A stretch of 22,649 nt of DNA from assembly GCA_028275205.1 (NCBI GenBank), contig JAPWVB010000008.1, forward strand, positions 1 through 22,649. The letters run 5' to 3'. Positions 1-7,917 of this stretch are shown piece after piece (positions within the stretch are counted from its first letter, which is position 1; each line of letters begins with the position of its first letter). Source of the DNA: Candidatus Acetothermia bacterium. Lineage in GTDB: Bacteria > Bipolaricaulota > Bipolaricaulia > RBG-16-55-9 > DRXL01. A program made the position numbers and the translations under genes. The notes beneath the pieces are model-generated. The model was not told the origin of the DNA and ran no database searches. It saw only the letters and a program-made list of their open reading frames with translations.

Positions 1-2
1 AT

Positions 3-959
3 GCCCGTGTTGCCGTGCTCGGCTGTTGGGGAAGCGGTCTGACTATTGACGAAGTCTCAGCGGCGCTAGGAGTCTCTCCCTCAGAGACGATCTTTTTGGG
101 GGTGCCCTGCGTTGGCCGTGTTGATACGACACTCTTTCTGGAAATCCTGCAGCTGGGGTTCGAGCGCTTCCTGTTGATCCCCTGCGCTCAGGGACGGTGC
201 CGCTTCCAGCGGGGGAACATGGTCGCTGCAAATCGGCTGTACCTCTTGCGCCGGATACTGAGACAAGCCCGTTGGAACTCTACTGTTCTGTCCATTCACT
301 GGCCCCCGCGGAGTGTAGCTCACGTTGAGCCTGGCCGGTGCACTGCCTGTTTGACCTGTGTGCGGGAGTGTCCCTACGGTGCTGCCTTCTTGACGGTGGC
401 AGGCATTGCAGAGATCGACGCGAGCCGCTGCTGGGGGTGTGGGATCTGTGTGGCCGACTGCCCTGCTCAAGCCATTAAACTTGACACCTTGCTATCTGCG
501 AGCTATCAGCGAGGAGCTGGGAGGGATGAGGCCACCTTGCCCCTACAGGGCAAGATTATGCTTTTTGCCTGCTCTTACTGTGCTCTGTCGGGGCTCGATC
601 TTACAGGCAGTACGCAGCTATCGCGATTGCCCCAAGTCCAGGTGGAACGCCTACCATGCACGGGCCGCTTAGAGGCTGTGGACGTGTTGCGGGCTTTTGA
701 GATGGGTGCGGAAGGAGTATTAGTAGCTGGCTGTCCAGAAAGGTTCTGCCGGTTCACCACAGGGAGTCAGCGAGCGGCGAGCCGGGTGCAGCACATTCGT
801 AGGCTTTTAGAACAGATAGGCATTGCTGCTGAGAGGGTGGAGATGGTGCGGCTGGCTTTGCCATGGGGCGAGCAGCTCGTTCAGACAGTTCAGGAGTTCA
901 CAGCGCGCCTTCGAGAGAGGGGTTCCCTCTGGCGAGGAGAGTCTCGTGATCGTCGCTGA
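3..959 (+). CDS. MvhD/HdrA-type iron-sulfur electron-transfer protein, 5' truncated by window edge
   Basis: Probable cytoplasmic electron carrier for methylene-THF reductase. Numbering residues from the GTG at base 15, an MvhD-like domain (1-85; VPCVGR around C32, C57/C62) is followed by two classical [4Fe-4S] ferredoxin motifs (C109-C112-C115-C119 and C139-C142-C145-C149). A second MvhD-like domain follows (about 180-285; C186/C189, LPCTGR around C215, C240/C245). The first MvhD repeat has a single Cys (C4) where the second has CxxC, so its cluster may differ. The frame is open to base 3 and the first residues fall inside the domain, so the true start lies outside the window and the GTG at 15 is probably not the start. 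It overlaps metV by 14 bases. In the family, MvhD links hydrogenase or other partners to HdrA; the link to MetVF is inferred from gene order. It could instead be called a hydrogenase iron-sulfur subunit. Confidence 0.8.
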   Translation, partial: ARVAVLGCWGSGLTIDEVSAALGVSPSETIFLGVPCVGRVDTTLFLEILQLGFERFLLIPCAQGRCRFQRGNMVAANRLYLLRRILRQARWNSTVLSIHWPPRSVAHVEPGRCTACLTCVRECPYGAAFLTVAGIAEIDASRCWGCGICVADCPAQAIKLDTLLSASYQRGAGRDEATLPLQGKIMLFACSYCALSGLDLTGSTQLSRLPQVQVERLPCTGRLEAVDVLRAFEMGAEGVLVAGCPERFCRFTTGSQRAASRVQHIRRLLEQIGIAAERVEMVRLALPWGEQLVQTVQEFTARLRERGSLWRGESRDRR

Positions 960-1620
960 TCAGAAGCCCATCGAAGAGATTTTGCAGATGCTGGAGCCCT
1001 ATAAGAGAGTCTTATTTCTGGGGTGTCAGTCATGCGTGGCGGTGTGCATGGCCGGGGGCGAGAAAGAAGTTGGGCTTTTAGCGTCGGCGGTGCGGCTGGC
1101 GCGCACGTCTCAGGGCCGCCCCATCGAAATTACCGAAGGGGTGGTCAAGCGCCAGTGCGACGACGAGTTCAATGATCTATGGCGAGAGACTATCGAGCAG
1201 CAAGAGGCGGTGCTCTCGCTGGCGTGCGGGGTTGGAGTCAATAAGCTCTCTGAGAGATTCGATCTGCCCATCTTGCCCGCGCTCAATACGAAGTTCTTCG
1301 GCGAGGTTGAACGTCAGGGAATCTGGACGGAAGTCTGCGCCGGCTGCGGGAACTGTATTTTACACATGACGGGGGGCATTTGCCCCATCGCCCGGTGTGC
1401 CAAGAATCTCTTAAATGGCCCCTGCGGAGGTGTCCGAGCCGATGGAACGTGTGAAGTCTCTCGCAATGGCCCGCGCCCCTGCGCCTGGGTCTTGATCTAT
1501 GAGCGTTTGGGGAAGCTCAATCAACGAAAGAACATGGAGCAGCTCTTTGCAGCAAAAGATTGGTCTTCGGATCGTCACGGGGGACCGCGACGGCGCATCC
1601 GCGAAGATATGCTACTATGA
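946..1620 (+). CDS. metV: MetV, zinc/iron-sulfur subunit of methylenetetrahydrofolate reductase
   Basis: Partner subunit of MetF in acetogen-type methylene-THF reductase, thought to carry metal clusters that bring electrons to the MetF flavin. I chose the GTG at 946 because GAGGAGAG lies four bases upstream; the longer open frame overlaps the preceding gene with non-matching sequence. The protein is 224 aa. The N-terminal half has C27, C30 and C34. The C-terminal half holds the family signature: CAGCGNC (131-137), TGGICPIARCAKNLLNGPCGG (cysteines 146, 151 and 160), C169, and C179 just before the WVLIYERL segment. This is the domain called 'methylene-tetrahydrofolate reductase C-terminal'. Its stop overlaps the metF start (ATGA), so translation is probably coupled. 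The family assignment is firm; the exact cluster content cannot be read from sequence. Confidence 0.9.
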   Translation: MIVADQKPIEEILQMLEPYKRVLFLGCQSCVAVCMAGGEKEVGLLASAVRLARTSQGRPIEITEGVVKRQCDDEFNDLWRETIEQQEAVLSLACGVGVNKLSERFDLPILPALNTKFFGEVERQGIWTEVCAGCGNCILHMTGGICPIARCAKNLLNGPCGGVRADGTCEVSRNGPRPCAWVLIYERLGKLNQRKNMEQLFAAKDWSSDRHGGPRRRIREDMLL

Positions 1621-2555
1621 GCGACAGCACCCTCAAGCGGGCTCTGGAGTCGAAAAGATTTGTGGTGACCGCGGAGTGCGGCCCACCCAAGAGCGCCGAT
1701 AGAACCGTCATAGAGAAGAAAGCGCAGCTCCTCAAAGACTGGGTGGACGCGGCCAACGTCACCGACAATCAGACGGCGGTGACGCGCATGAGCAGCTTGG
1801 CTGCGTGTGCAATCTTAAAATCTTTAGGGCTTGACCCGGTCTTTCAGATTACGTGTCGGGATCGCAATCGCATCGCCCTGCAGAGCGATATCTTAGGGGC
1901 ATATGCGCTGGGGATTCGCAACGTGCTCTGTCTGACTGGGGATCATCAATCGTTTGGGAATCACCCCCAGGCCAAGGGCGTCTTCGATCTGGATTCGGTA
2001 CACTTGATCGAGACGGTGAGAAGAATGCGCGACGAGGGGAAGTTTCTCTCTGGGGATGAGCTGACCGGCGAGCGCCCCGCGATGTTCATCGGGGCGGTCG
2101 AGAATCCGTTTGCGCCGCCCTATGAGTTTCGGGCATTGCGATTGAAAAAGAAGGTCGAAGCCGGGGCGCAGTTCATCCAGACCCAGATCGTTTATAATAT
2201 TCAGAGATTTCGGGAGTTCATGGCGCGCGTGGGCGATCTTGGGCTGCTCGACAAAGTGTATATCTTAGCTGGGGTGAGCCCGATCAAGACGCCCGGCGCG
2301 GCCAAATATATGCGCGATAACGTGCCGGGGCTCGACGTCCCCAACGAGATCGTCGAGCGGATGGAAGCCGCCGGCAAAGGGATTGAAGATAAGAAAGCTA
2401 GAGCCGAAGCATGGCGCCAAGAGGGGATCAAGATCTGCGTGGAGCTGATTCAACAGCTCAAAGAGATCCCTGGAGTCTCAGGGGTGCATATTATGGCGAT
2501 CGAGTGGGAAGAAGCCGTGCCGCAGATCGTGCAGAAATCGGGATTGAAAGGCTAA
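1617..2555 (+). CDS. metF: MetF, 5,10-methylenetetrahydrofolate reductase
   Basis: Reduces 5,10-methylene-THF to 5-methyl-THF in the methyl branch of the Wood-Ljungdahl pathway and for methionine synthesis. The ATG at 1617 sits in an ATGA overlap with metV. It has no good Shine-Dalgarno of its own, which fits translational coupling. An upstream in-frame extension to 1560 lies inside metV and reads as non-homologous sequence. The 312-aa product is the usual length for a single-domain TIM-barrel flavoprotein. Visible motifs are the active-site acid in TAECGPP (E20), the family motif TCRDRNR (79-85), LTGD (106-109) and GAQFIQTQ (183-190). The adjacent metV and Fe-S carrier suggest an acetogen-type heteromeric enzyme using ferredoxin or another carrier rather than NADH directly. 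The function is firm; the electron donor is inferred. Confidence 0.93.
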   Translation: MSDSTLKRALESKRFVVTAECGPPKSADRTVIEKKAQLLKDWVDAANVTDNQTAVTRMSSLAACAILKSLGLDPVFQITCRDRNRIALQSDILGAYALGIRNVLCLTGDHQSFGNHPQAKGVFDLDSVHLIETVRRMRDEGKFLSGDELTGERPAMFIGAVENPFAPPYEFRALRLKKKVEAGAQFIQTQIVYNIQRFREFMARVGDLGLLDKVYILAGVSPIKTPGAAKYMRDNVPGLDVPNEIVERMEAAGKGIEDKKARAEAWRQEGIKICVELIQQLKEIPGVSGVHIMAIEWEEAVPQIVQKSGLKG

Positions 2556-2573
2556 CTAAAGGAGGCGATGCCT

Positions 2574-4334
2574 ATGCCCTACGATCCGACGAAGCTCAAG
2601 GACTGGCAGATCGCGGAGCTCGCCGAGGAGAAGATGCCCACTTCCGATGAGTGGCGCGATCGCTTGGGCCTGAGAAAGGACGAAGTGCTTCCCTACGGGC
2701 GGGTTTGCAAGCTCGATTTTGCGAAGATCATCGAGCGTCTCAAACATAAGCCCGACGGCAAATATATCGAAGTGACGGCGATCACCCCGACGCCGCTGGG
2801 CGAGGGCAAGACGACCACAACGTTGGGGATCATCGAGGGGTTAGGCAAGCGAGGGCTCAACGTGGGCGGCTGTATTCGTCAGCCCTCTGGCGGCCCTTCG
2901 ATGAACATCAAGGGCACGGCCGCCGGCGGCGGCAATGCGCTGCTCATCCCCATGACTGAGTTCTCTTTGGGGCTGACAGGCGATATTAACGATATCGCCA
3001 ACGCGCATAACTTGGCGATGGTCGCGCTTACAGCGCGCTTACAGCACGAGCGCAATTATGACGACGAGCAGCTCAAGAAGATCGGGCTGCGCAGATTAGA
3101 TATAGACCCGACCAACGTCCAGATGGGCTGGGTCATAGATTTCTGCGCCCAAGCTCTCAGGCACATCGTCATTGGGCTGGGGGGGCGCATGGACGGCTAC
3201 ATGATGGAATCGCGCTTCGATATTGCCGTCAGCTCGGAGCTTATGGCGATCCTAGCGATCGTGCGCGATCTGGCTGATCTGCGCGAGCGCCTCGGACAGA
3301 TCACAGTCGCCTTCGATAAGAAGGGCAACCCCATCACGACCAAGGACTTGGAAGTGGATGGGGCGATGGCCGCCTGGATGCGCAATACCATCAATCCCAC
3401 GCTCTGCTGCACTATTGAGTATCAGCCCGTCTTGGTGCACGCCGGGCCGTTTGCAAACATCGCCGTGGGGCAATCGTCTATCATTGGGGATCGTCTTGGG
3501 CTGAAGCTCTTTGACTATCACGTGACGGAGTCGGGCTTTGGGGCCGACATTGGCTTTGAAAAGTTCTGGAACGTCAAGTGTCGTCTCAGCGGGCTGAAGC
3601 CCCACGTCTCGGTCTTGGTCGCGACGATACGCGCCCTGAAGATGCACGGTGGCGGGCCGAAGGTCGTGCCCGGCCGGCCTATTCCTCAAGAGTACACCAA
3701 AGAGAACGTCAAGCTCGTCGAGCAAGGGCTGCCTAATCTTTTGCACCATCTCAAGATCATTCAGACGTCTGGGATTGTGCCCGTGGTCTGTATCAATGTC
3801 TTCCCCACGGATACCAAGGACGAGATCAGAGCCGTCAAGAGGGCTGTGGAGGCGGCTGGGGCGCGGTGTGCGGTCTCGGAGCATTGGCTGAAGGGCGGCG
3901 ACGGCGCGTTAGAGCTCGTGGACGCGATCATTGATGCCGCGCAAGAGCCCTCTCAGTTTGAATTTCTCTACCCGTTGGAGATGAAGCTACGCGAGCGGGT
4001 CGAGAGGATCGCAAAAGTTGTCTACGGAGCTGACGGGGTGAGCTGGACTCCCGAAGCCGAAGCCAAAGCGAAGAAGATTGAGTCCGATCCCAAGTACCGC
4101 GACTACCAGACGATGATGGTGAAGACGCATCTATCGCTCTCTCATAACCCTGATCTGAAAGGCGTGCCCAAGGGCTGGGTGCTTCCCGTTCGCGATATTC
4201 TGATCTATTCCGGGGCGAGGTTCTTGTGCCCCATGACCGGGACGATCTCGCTGATGCCGGGGACCTCGTCTGATCCGGCGTTCCGCAGAATAGATATAGA
4301 CGTCAAGACGGGGAAGGTGACGGGGTTGTTCTAG
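2574..4334 (+). CDS. fhs: Formate-tetrahydrofolate ligase (10-formyl-THF synthetase)
   Basis: ATP-dependent ligation of formate to THF, the entry step of the methyl branch; it can run in reverse to make ATP. There are two ATGs, at 2568 and 2574. AAAGGAGG ends at 2565, leaving only two bases to the first ATG but eight to the second, so I chose 2574 (586 aa). The P-loop reads TPTPLGEGKTTTT (71-83). Other family stretches are QPSGGPSMNIKGTAAGGG, IVIGLGGRMDG, HAGPFANIAVG, ESGFGADIGFEKF, ALKMHGG, the lysine-containing SEHWLKGGDGALEL, and the terminal VTGLF. The product is about 25-30 aa longer than the usual 555-560. Part of the excess is a short insertion after ALKMHGG. It sits 18 bases after metF in the same operon and is followed by a repeat and a terminator. 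Confidence 0.95.
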   Translation: MPYDPTKLKDWQIAELAEEKMPTSDEWRDRLGLRKDEVLPYGRVCKLDFAKIIERLKHKPDGKYIEVTAITPTPLGEGKTTTTLGIIEGLGKRGLNVGGCIRQPSGGPSMNIKGTAAGGGNALLIPMTEFSLGLTGDINDIANAHNLAMVALTARLQHERNYDDEQLKKIGLRRLDIDPTNVQMGWVIDFCAQALRHIVIGLGGRMDGYMMESRFDIAVSSELMAILAIVRDLADLRERLGQITVAFDKKGNPITTKDLEVDGAMAAWMRNTINPTLCCTIEYQPVLVHAGPFANIAVGQSSIIGDRLGLKLFDYHVTESGFGADIGFEKFWNVKCRLSGLKPHVSVLVATIRALKMHGGGPKVVPGRPIPQEYTKENVKLVEQGLPNLLHHLKIIQTSGIVPVVCINVFPTDTKDEIRAVKRAVEAAGARCAVSEHWLKGGDGALELVDAIIDAAQEPSQFEFLYPLEMKLRERVERIAKVVYGADGVSWTPEAEAKAKKIESDPKYRDYQTMMVKTHLSLSHNPDLKGVPKGWVLPVRDILIYSGARFLCPMTGTISLMPGTSSDPAFRRIDIDVKTGKVTGLF

Positions 4335-4359
4335 CAACCTCTGGAACCGGATGCTGAAG

Positions 4360-4428
4360 CCAGGCTTCGCCTGGACCGTACACCGTGCCGCCGCAGGCGG
4401 CACGACGAACAGTCCAGACGAAGTCTGG
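4360..4428. repeat. Palindromic intergenic element, copy 1
   Basis: A 69-base near-perfect palindrome between fhs and acs that can fold into three hairpins. The first is CCAGGC-TTC-GCCTGG (4360-4374). The second is a central 9-bp stem with a GCA loop (4384-4404). The third is CCAGAC-GAA-GTCTGG (4414-4428). The outer two are themselves inverted copies of each other (about 15 of 17 bases with the GTC/GAC flank), so the whole unit can also form one long stem. A diverged copy with compensatory changes lies at 13200-13266. It resembles REP- or MITE-type dispersed elements, but I do not recognise the family. Confidence 0.7.
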
Positions 4429-4456
4429 CGGATTCATCCGCCGGCATACTTTTTTT
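4425..4456 (+). terminator. Rho-independent terminator after fhs
   Basis: An 8-bp stem (4425-4432 with 4437-4444, one G-T pair) closes a TTCA loop. After five bases it is followed by seven consecutive T (4450-4456). It lies about 90 bases after the fhs stop and should end the methyl-branch operon. Its left arm shares bases 4425-4428 with the third hairpin of the palindromic element, so the two stems compete for those four bases. Confidence 0.7.
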
Positions 4457-4518
4457 GCCCTGAGCTAAATCATTCCCAGCCCTGCGCCGCATCATGGCGC
4501 CACTCCCTCTACGCTCTT

Positions 4519-4524
4519 TAAAAT
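4519..4524 (+). promoter_or_regulatory. Possible -10 box upstream of acs
   Basis: TAAAAT matches the sigma-70 -10 consensus at five of six positions and lies 31 bases before the acs ATG. No convincing -35 hexamer is present at 16-18 bases. A promoter is expected here because a terminator lies just upstream, but this site is only suggestive; CATAAT at 4529-4534 is an alternative. Confidence 0.3.
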
Positions 4525-4555
4525 GAAGCATAATTCAGAAACGGAGTGATCAGCT

Positions 4556-6532
4556 ATGGAGAAGACTGCCCAGACCATTGCGGCGTTGTTGCAAGAAGAG
4601 CGGACATTTCCCCCGCCAGAGGAGTTCAAGAAGAGGGCCAACATCAACGACCCCAAGATCTATGAGATAGCAGCCAGGAACCCTGAGGCCTTCTGGGCCA
4701 AGGCTGCCGAAGAGCTCGATTGGTTCAAGAAATGGGAGAAAGTCTTGGAGTGGAACCCGCCTTGGGCCAAGTGGTTTGTCGGCGGCAAACTCAACGCTTC
4801 GTATAACTGTATAGATCGCCATCTGAAGACCTGGCGGCGCAATAAAGCCGCGATCATCTTCGAGGGCGAGCCTGGGGATGAGCGCGTCCTCACTTATCAA
4901 GATCTCCATCGCGAGGTCTCCAAGTTCGCGAACGTTTTGAAGAAATTGGGGATCAAGAAGGGGGATCGCGTGGCGATCTATCTCCCCATGATCCCCGAGC
5001 TGCCCATCGCGATGCTGGCGTGCGCGCGGATCGGCGCGGTGCACAGCGTCGTCTTCGGAGGCTTTTCGGCGGAAGCCCTTCGGGACAGAATTAACGATGC
5101 CCAAGCGAAATTGCTCATTACGGCAGATGGCGGCTGGCGCCGTGGCCATGTCGTGCCCCTCAAACAGAACGCTGATGAGGCTCTCAAGAACGCCCCGTCT
5201 GTCGAGAACGTCATCGTCGTCCGGCGTATCTTGGGCAGCGATGTGCTGAAGACGCCCCTGACCGGCGGATACTATCGTCGTGAATTCTGGTGGCACGAGC
5301 TGATGCGCGATGCCCCGGTAGACTGCCCGCCCGAGCCGATGGACTCCGAAGATATGCTCTTCATTCTCTACACATCGGGGACGACAGGCAAACCCAAGGG
5401 CGTCGTGCACACCACCGGCGGGTATTTAGTGGGCACGGCCCTCACCCACAAGTGGATTTTTGACATCAAGGACGAGGACGTCTTCTGGTGCACCGCGGAC
5501 ATCGGATGGGTGACCGGGCATAGCTATATCGTCTACGGTCCGCTGGCCAATGGAGCAACAACGGTGATGTTCGAGGGCGTGCCCGATTACCCTGATCGAG
5601 ATCGCTTCTGGGCCATCGTCGAAAAGTACAGGGTGAATATTCTGTACACGGCTCCCACAGCGATCCGGACGTTTATGCGCTGGGGTGAGGAATATCCCAA
5701 CAAGCACGATCTCTCGTCGCTGAGGCTCTTGGGCTCGGTGGGGGAGCCGATCAATCCGGAAGCCTGGATGTGGTACTATAAAGTGATCGGCAAGGAGCGC
5801 TGCCCCATTGTGGACACGTGGTGGCAGACCGAGACCGGGCATATTCTCATCACGCCCTTGCCGGGGATCTCGACGCTCAAGCCTGGGTCGGCCAATAGGC
5901 CATTCCCTGGGATCGAAGCGGCGGTGCTCGACGAATCAGGCAACCCCGTTCCTCAAGGCAAAGGCGCCGGATACTTAGTCATCACCAAGCCCTGGCCGGG
6001 GATGCTCCGCACTCTCTATGGTGACCCTGAACGCTACAAGCAAGCCTACTGGGGCAAGTTCCCCGGGGTTTATCTCACTGGCGACGGCTGCAAGATTGAT
6101 AAAGACGGGGACTTTTGGTTGCTTGGGCGCATTGACGACGTGCTCAACGTCTCAGGGCACAGGATTAGCACGATGGAGGTCGAAAGCGCTCTCGTGGACC
6201 ATCCAGCGGTCGCTGAAGCTGCGGCCATTGGCAAGAGCCATGAGGTGAAGGGCCAGGCGGTCTCGGCGTTCGTGACCCTGCGAGCCGGGTATAAGCCTTC
6301 TTCTTCGCTGGCCGACGAACTGAAGCAGCATGTCGCGAAGAAGATCGGGCCCATCGCCCGACCCGATGATATCTTCTTCACGGCGGAGTTGCCTAAAACG
6401 CGCTCTGGGAAGATCATGCGGCGGTTGCTGCGAGATATCGCGGAGGGTCGGGCTCTGGGGGACACGACGACGCTCGCTGACCCCACGGTGATCGCGCAGC
6501 TGAAGAGCCAGTACGAGTCGAGTGAAGGGTAA
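4556..6532 (+). CDS. acs: Acetyl-CoA synthetase, AMP-forming
   Basis: Activates acetate with ATP and CoA to acetyl-CoA, AMP and PPi in the cytoplasm. The ATG at 4556 has GGAGTGA at 4542-4548. The 658-aa length is typical of the Acs family. An N-terminal ACAS_N-like region is followed by the adenylation domain with the P-loop-like YTSGTTGKPKG (272-282) and DTWWQTETG (420-428), whose second Trp (W423) is the residue that restricts the pocket to acetate. WLLGRIDDVLNVSGHR (521-536) marks the hinge before the C-terminal domain. PKTRSGK (613-619) contains K619, the catalytic lysine that is acetylated in well-studied homologues. Paired with the ADP-forming ligase at 15008-17263, the cell has both a high-affinity acetate scavenging route and an ATP-yielding acetate-producing route. 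Confidence 0.96.
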   Translation: MEKTAQTIAALLQEERTFPPPEEFKKRANINDPKIYEIAARNPEAFWAKAAEELDWFKKWEKVLEWNPPWAKWFVGGKLNASYNCIDRHLKTWRRNKAAIIFEGEPGDERVLTYQDLHREVSKFANVLKKLGIKKGDRVAIYLPMIPELPIAMLACARIGAVHSVVFGGFSAEALRDRINDAQAKLLITADGGWRRGHVVPLKQNADEALKNAPSVENVIVVRRILGSDVLKTPLTGGYYRREFWWHELMRDAPVDCPPEPMDSEDMLFILYTSGTTGKPKGVVHTTGGYLVGTALTHKWIFDIKDEDVFWCTADIGWVTGHSYIVYGPLANGATTVMFEGVPDYPDRDRFWAIVEKYRVNILYTAPTAIRTFMRWGEEYPNKHDLSSLRLLGSVGEPINPEAWMWYYKVIGKERCPIVDTWWQTETGHILITPLPGISTLKPGSANRPFPGIEAAVLDESGNPVPQGKGAGYLVITKPWPGMLRTLYGDPERYKQAYWGKFPGVYLTGDGCKIDKDGDFWLLGRIDDVLNVSGHRISTMEVESALVDHPAVAEAAAIGKSHEVKGQAVSAFVTLRAGYKPSSSLADELKQHVAKKIGPIARPDDIFFTAELPKTRSGKIMRRLLRDIAEGRALGDTTTLADPTVIAQLKSQYESSEG

Positions 6533-6552
6533 GCGCACATGGCCTCCTCCTT

Positions 6553-6591
6553 CCGTCCCTCCCCCGTCGTGCCTGGGCGGGGGAGGGATGG
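6553..6591 (+). terminator. GC-rich hairpin between acs and the MFS gene
   Basis: A strong stem of about 14 bp (6553-6566 with 6578-6591, one G-T pair) with an 11-base loop lies 20 bases after the acs stop. There is no immediate T-run; TTTT appears only at 6600-6603. It may terminate or attenuate transcription into the transporter, or stabilise the acs 3' end. The C-run/G-run composition resembles the repeat found inside the ADP-forming ligase gene. Confidence 0.45.
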
Positions 6592-6624
6592 GCTCACACT
6601 TTTCATAAAGAGAGAGTGAACCCT

Positions 6625-7863
6625 ATGAAAAATACAGTTTCACAAGTCATCTCTAAAGAAGAGCGCCTGCCCAACCGGTGGCTCTTCGTCGTTGCCGCGG
6701 TCTTGATGCAATTGGGGTTGGGGAACGTCTACGCGTGGAGCATCTTTCGCAACCCGTTGATGAACTTACACGGCTGGACAATCCAAGAGGCGACCATGCC
6801 CTTCACGCTCTGTGTCGTCTTCTTTGCCGTGGGGATGATCATCGCGGGGCGATGGCAAGACCGTGTTGGGCCGAGAATTGTCGCGATGACTGGGGGAGTG
6901 CTGCTGGGGGCGGGCTTTCTGTTAGCGAGTCAGTTCGGCCAGACGCTGCTGGGGCTTTATATCACATATGGGGTCTTGGTGGGGTTGGGCGTGGGGTTTG
7001 CCTATGTGACGCCCATCGCGACGTGCGTCAAATGGTTCCCCGATATGCGAGGGTTCATCACGGGCTTGGCGGTGTTAGGATTTGGAGCAGGCTCGCTCAT
7101 CGTCGCGCCGGTGGGAACGGCGCTGATCTCCCAGATTGGCGTCTATAACACATTTGCGATCTTCGGGGTGGCGTTTGGGCTCTTGGTCGTCTTGACGGGA
7201 GCGCTGCTGCGCAATCCCCCGGTGGGATGGAAACCCGCGGGCTGGACGCCCCCAGAGAATGGCCCCGGCTCCAAAGAGCAGAGGGATTATCCCCCTTCGG
7301 AGATGGCGAAAACTTTTCAGTTCTATCTGCTCTGGGTCGTCTTTCTCTTCTGGGCGGGCGTGGGGCTGATGGTGATCTCCCAAGCGGTCCCGATGGGCCA
7401 GGAGCTTGCGAATCTCAGCCCGACGGTCGCTGCAGGGGCATTGGGCTTGATGTCCATCCTCAACGGTCTTGGGCGACCGGCATTCGGGTTTATCTCTGAT
7501 AAACTTGGGCGCAAGGGCGCAACGATCCTCGCGCAAGTCGTCTTCATTCTAACGCTGCTCTTCATCCTACCCAACGCGCGGGACTTTGCCCTCTATACGT
7601 TGGGGATCAGCCTCATTGGCTTGGCGTATGGAGGGAGCCTCTCGGTCATGCCGGCGTTCACGGCGGACTATTACGGGACGAAGCACTTGGGAATCAATTA
7701 CGGGTGGGTCTTTTCGGCGTGGGGTGCGGCAGGGGTCTTAGGGCCAATTCTGGGGGCCCAGATCCGGGCGGCCACAGGGGCTTGGGGCGGAGCATTTGTT
7801 GTGCTGGCCGTCCTGAGCGCGGCCGCGGCTGCTCTGATATTGATCGCCAAGCCACCGAAGTAA
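6625..7863 (+). CDS. OFA-family MFS transporter (oxalate/formate antiporter-like)
   Basis: Inner-membrane major facilitator. The ATG at 6625 follows AGAGAG with eight bases of spacing; a GTG at 6616 is in frame but overlaps that Shine-Dalgarno. The 412-aa product has about 12 hydrophobic segments. The first, VVAAVLMQLGLGNVYAWSIF, is characteristic of the oxalate:formate antiporter (OFA) group. GRWQDRVGPR between TM2 and TM3 and SDKLGRKGA between TM8 and TM9 match the two MFS signature loops. OFA proteins move small mono- and dicarboxylates (oxalate, formate, lactate, pyruvate). Next to formate- and acetate-using genes, a carboxylate such as formate or acetate is a reasonable guess, but substrate cannot be read from the sequence. 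It probably starts the transcript that runs to fadN. Confidence 0.85.
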   Translation: MKNTVSQVISKEERLPNRWLFVVAAVLMQLGLGNVYAWSIFRNPLMNLHGWTIQEATMPFTLCVVFFAVGMIIAGRWQDRVGPRIVAMTGGVLLGAGFLLASQFGQTLLGLYITYGVLVGLGVGFAYVTPIATCVKWFPDMRGFITGLAVLGFGAGSLIVAPVGTALISQIGVYNTFAIFGVAFGLLVVLTGALLRNPPVGWKPAGWTPPENGPGSKEQRDYPPSEMAKTFQFYLLWVVFLFWAGVGLMVISQAVPMGQELANLSPTVAAGALGLMSILNGLGRPAFGFISDKLGRKGATILAQVVFILTLLFILPNARDFALYTLGISLIGLAYGGSLSVMPAFTADYYGTKHLGINYGWVFSAWGAAGVLGPILGAQIRAATGAWGGAFVVLAVLSAAAAALILIAKPPK

Positions 7864-7867
7864 ATTT

Positions 7868-7917
7868 GCACGGGCGCCCTCCCTTCAGGAAAATACAAGA
7901 GGGAGGTGAGGCCGTGC
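7868..7917 (+). promoter_or_regulatory. Hairpin occluding the ribosome-binding site and start codon of the lipoprotein gene
   Basis: GCACGG (7868-7873) pairs with CCGTGC (7912-7917), and CCTCCCT (7878-7884) pairs with AGGGAGG (7900-7906). They are separated by a small internal loop and close a 15-base loop. The right arm contains most of the Shine-Dalgarno AGGGAGGTGA and the GTG start (7914-7916). It begins four bases after the transporter stop and is not followed by a T-run, so translational control is more likely than termination. Confidence 0.5.

Noticed and set aside
1..42. ATG at base 1 as a gene start
   Set aside because: Its frame stops at 40-42. The real gene uses the frame from base 3 and continues beyond the window edge.
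3252..3884. 210-codon minus-strand open frame opposite fhs
   Set aside because: Shadow of a conserved fhs region; there is no independent ribosome-binding site or family signature.
4550..5410. 286-codon open frame on the minus strand opposite acs
   Set aside because: It is a shadow of acs caused by its codon pattern. The translation has no recognisable motif and lies wholly within a certain gene.
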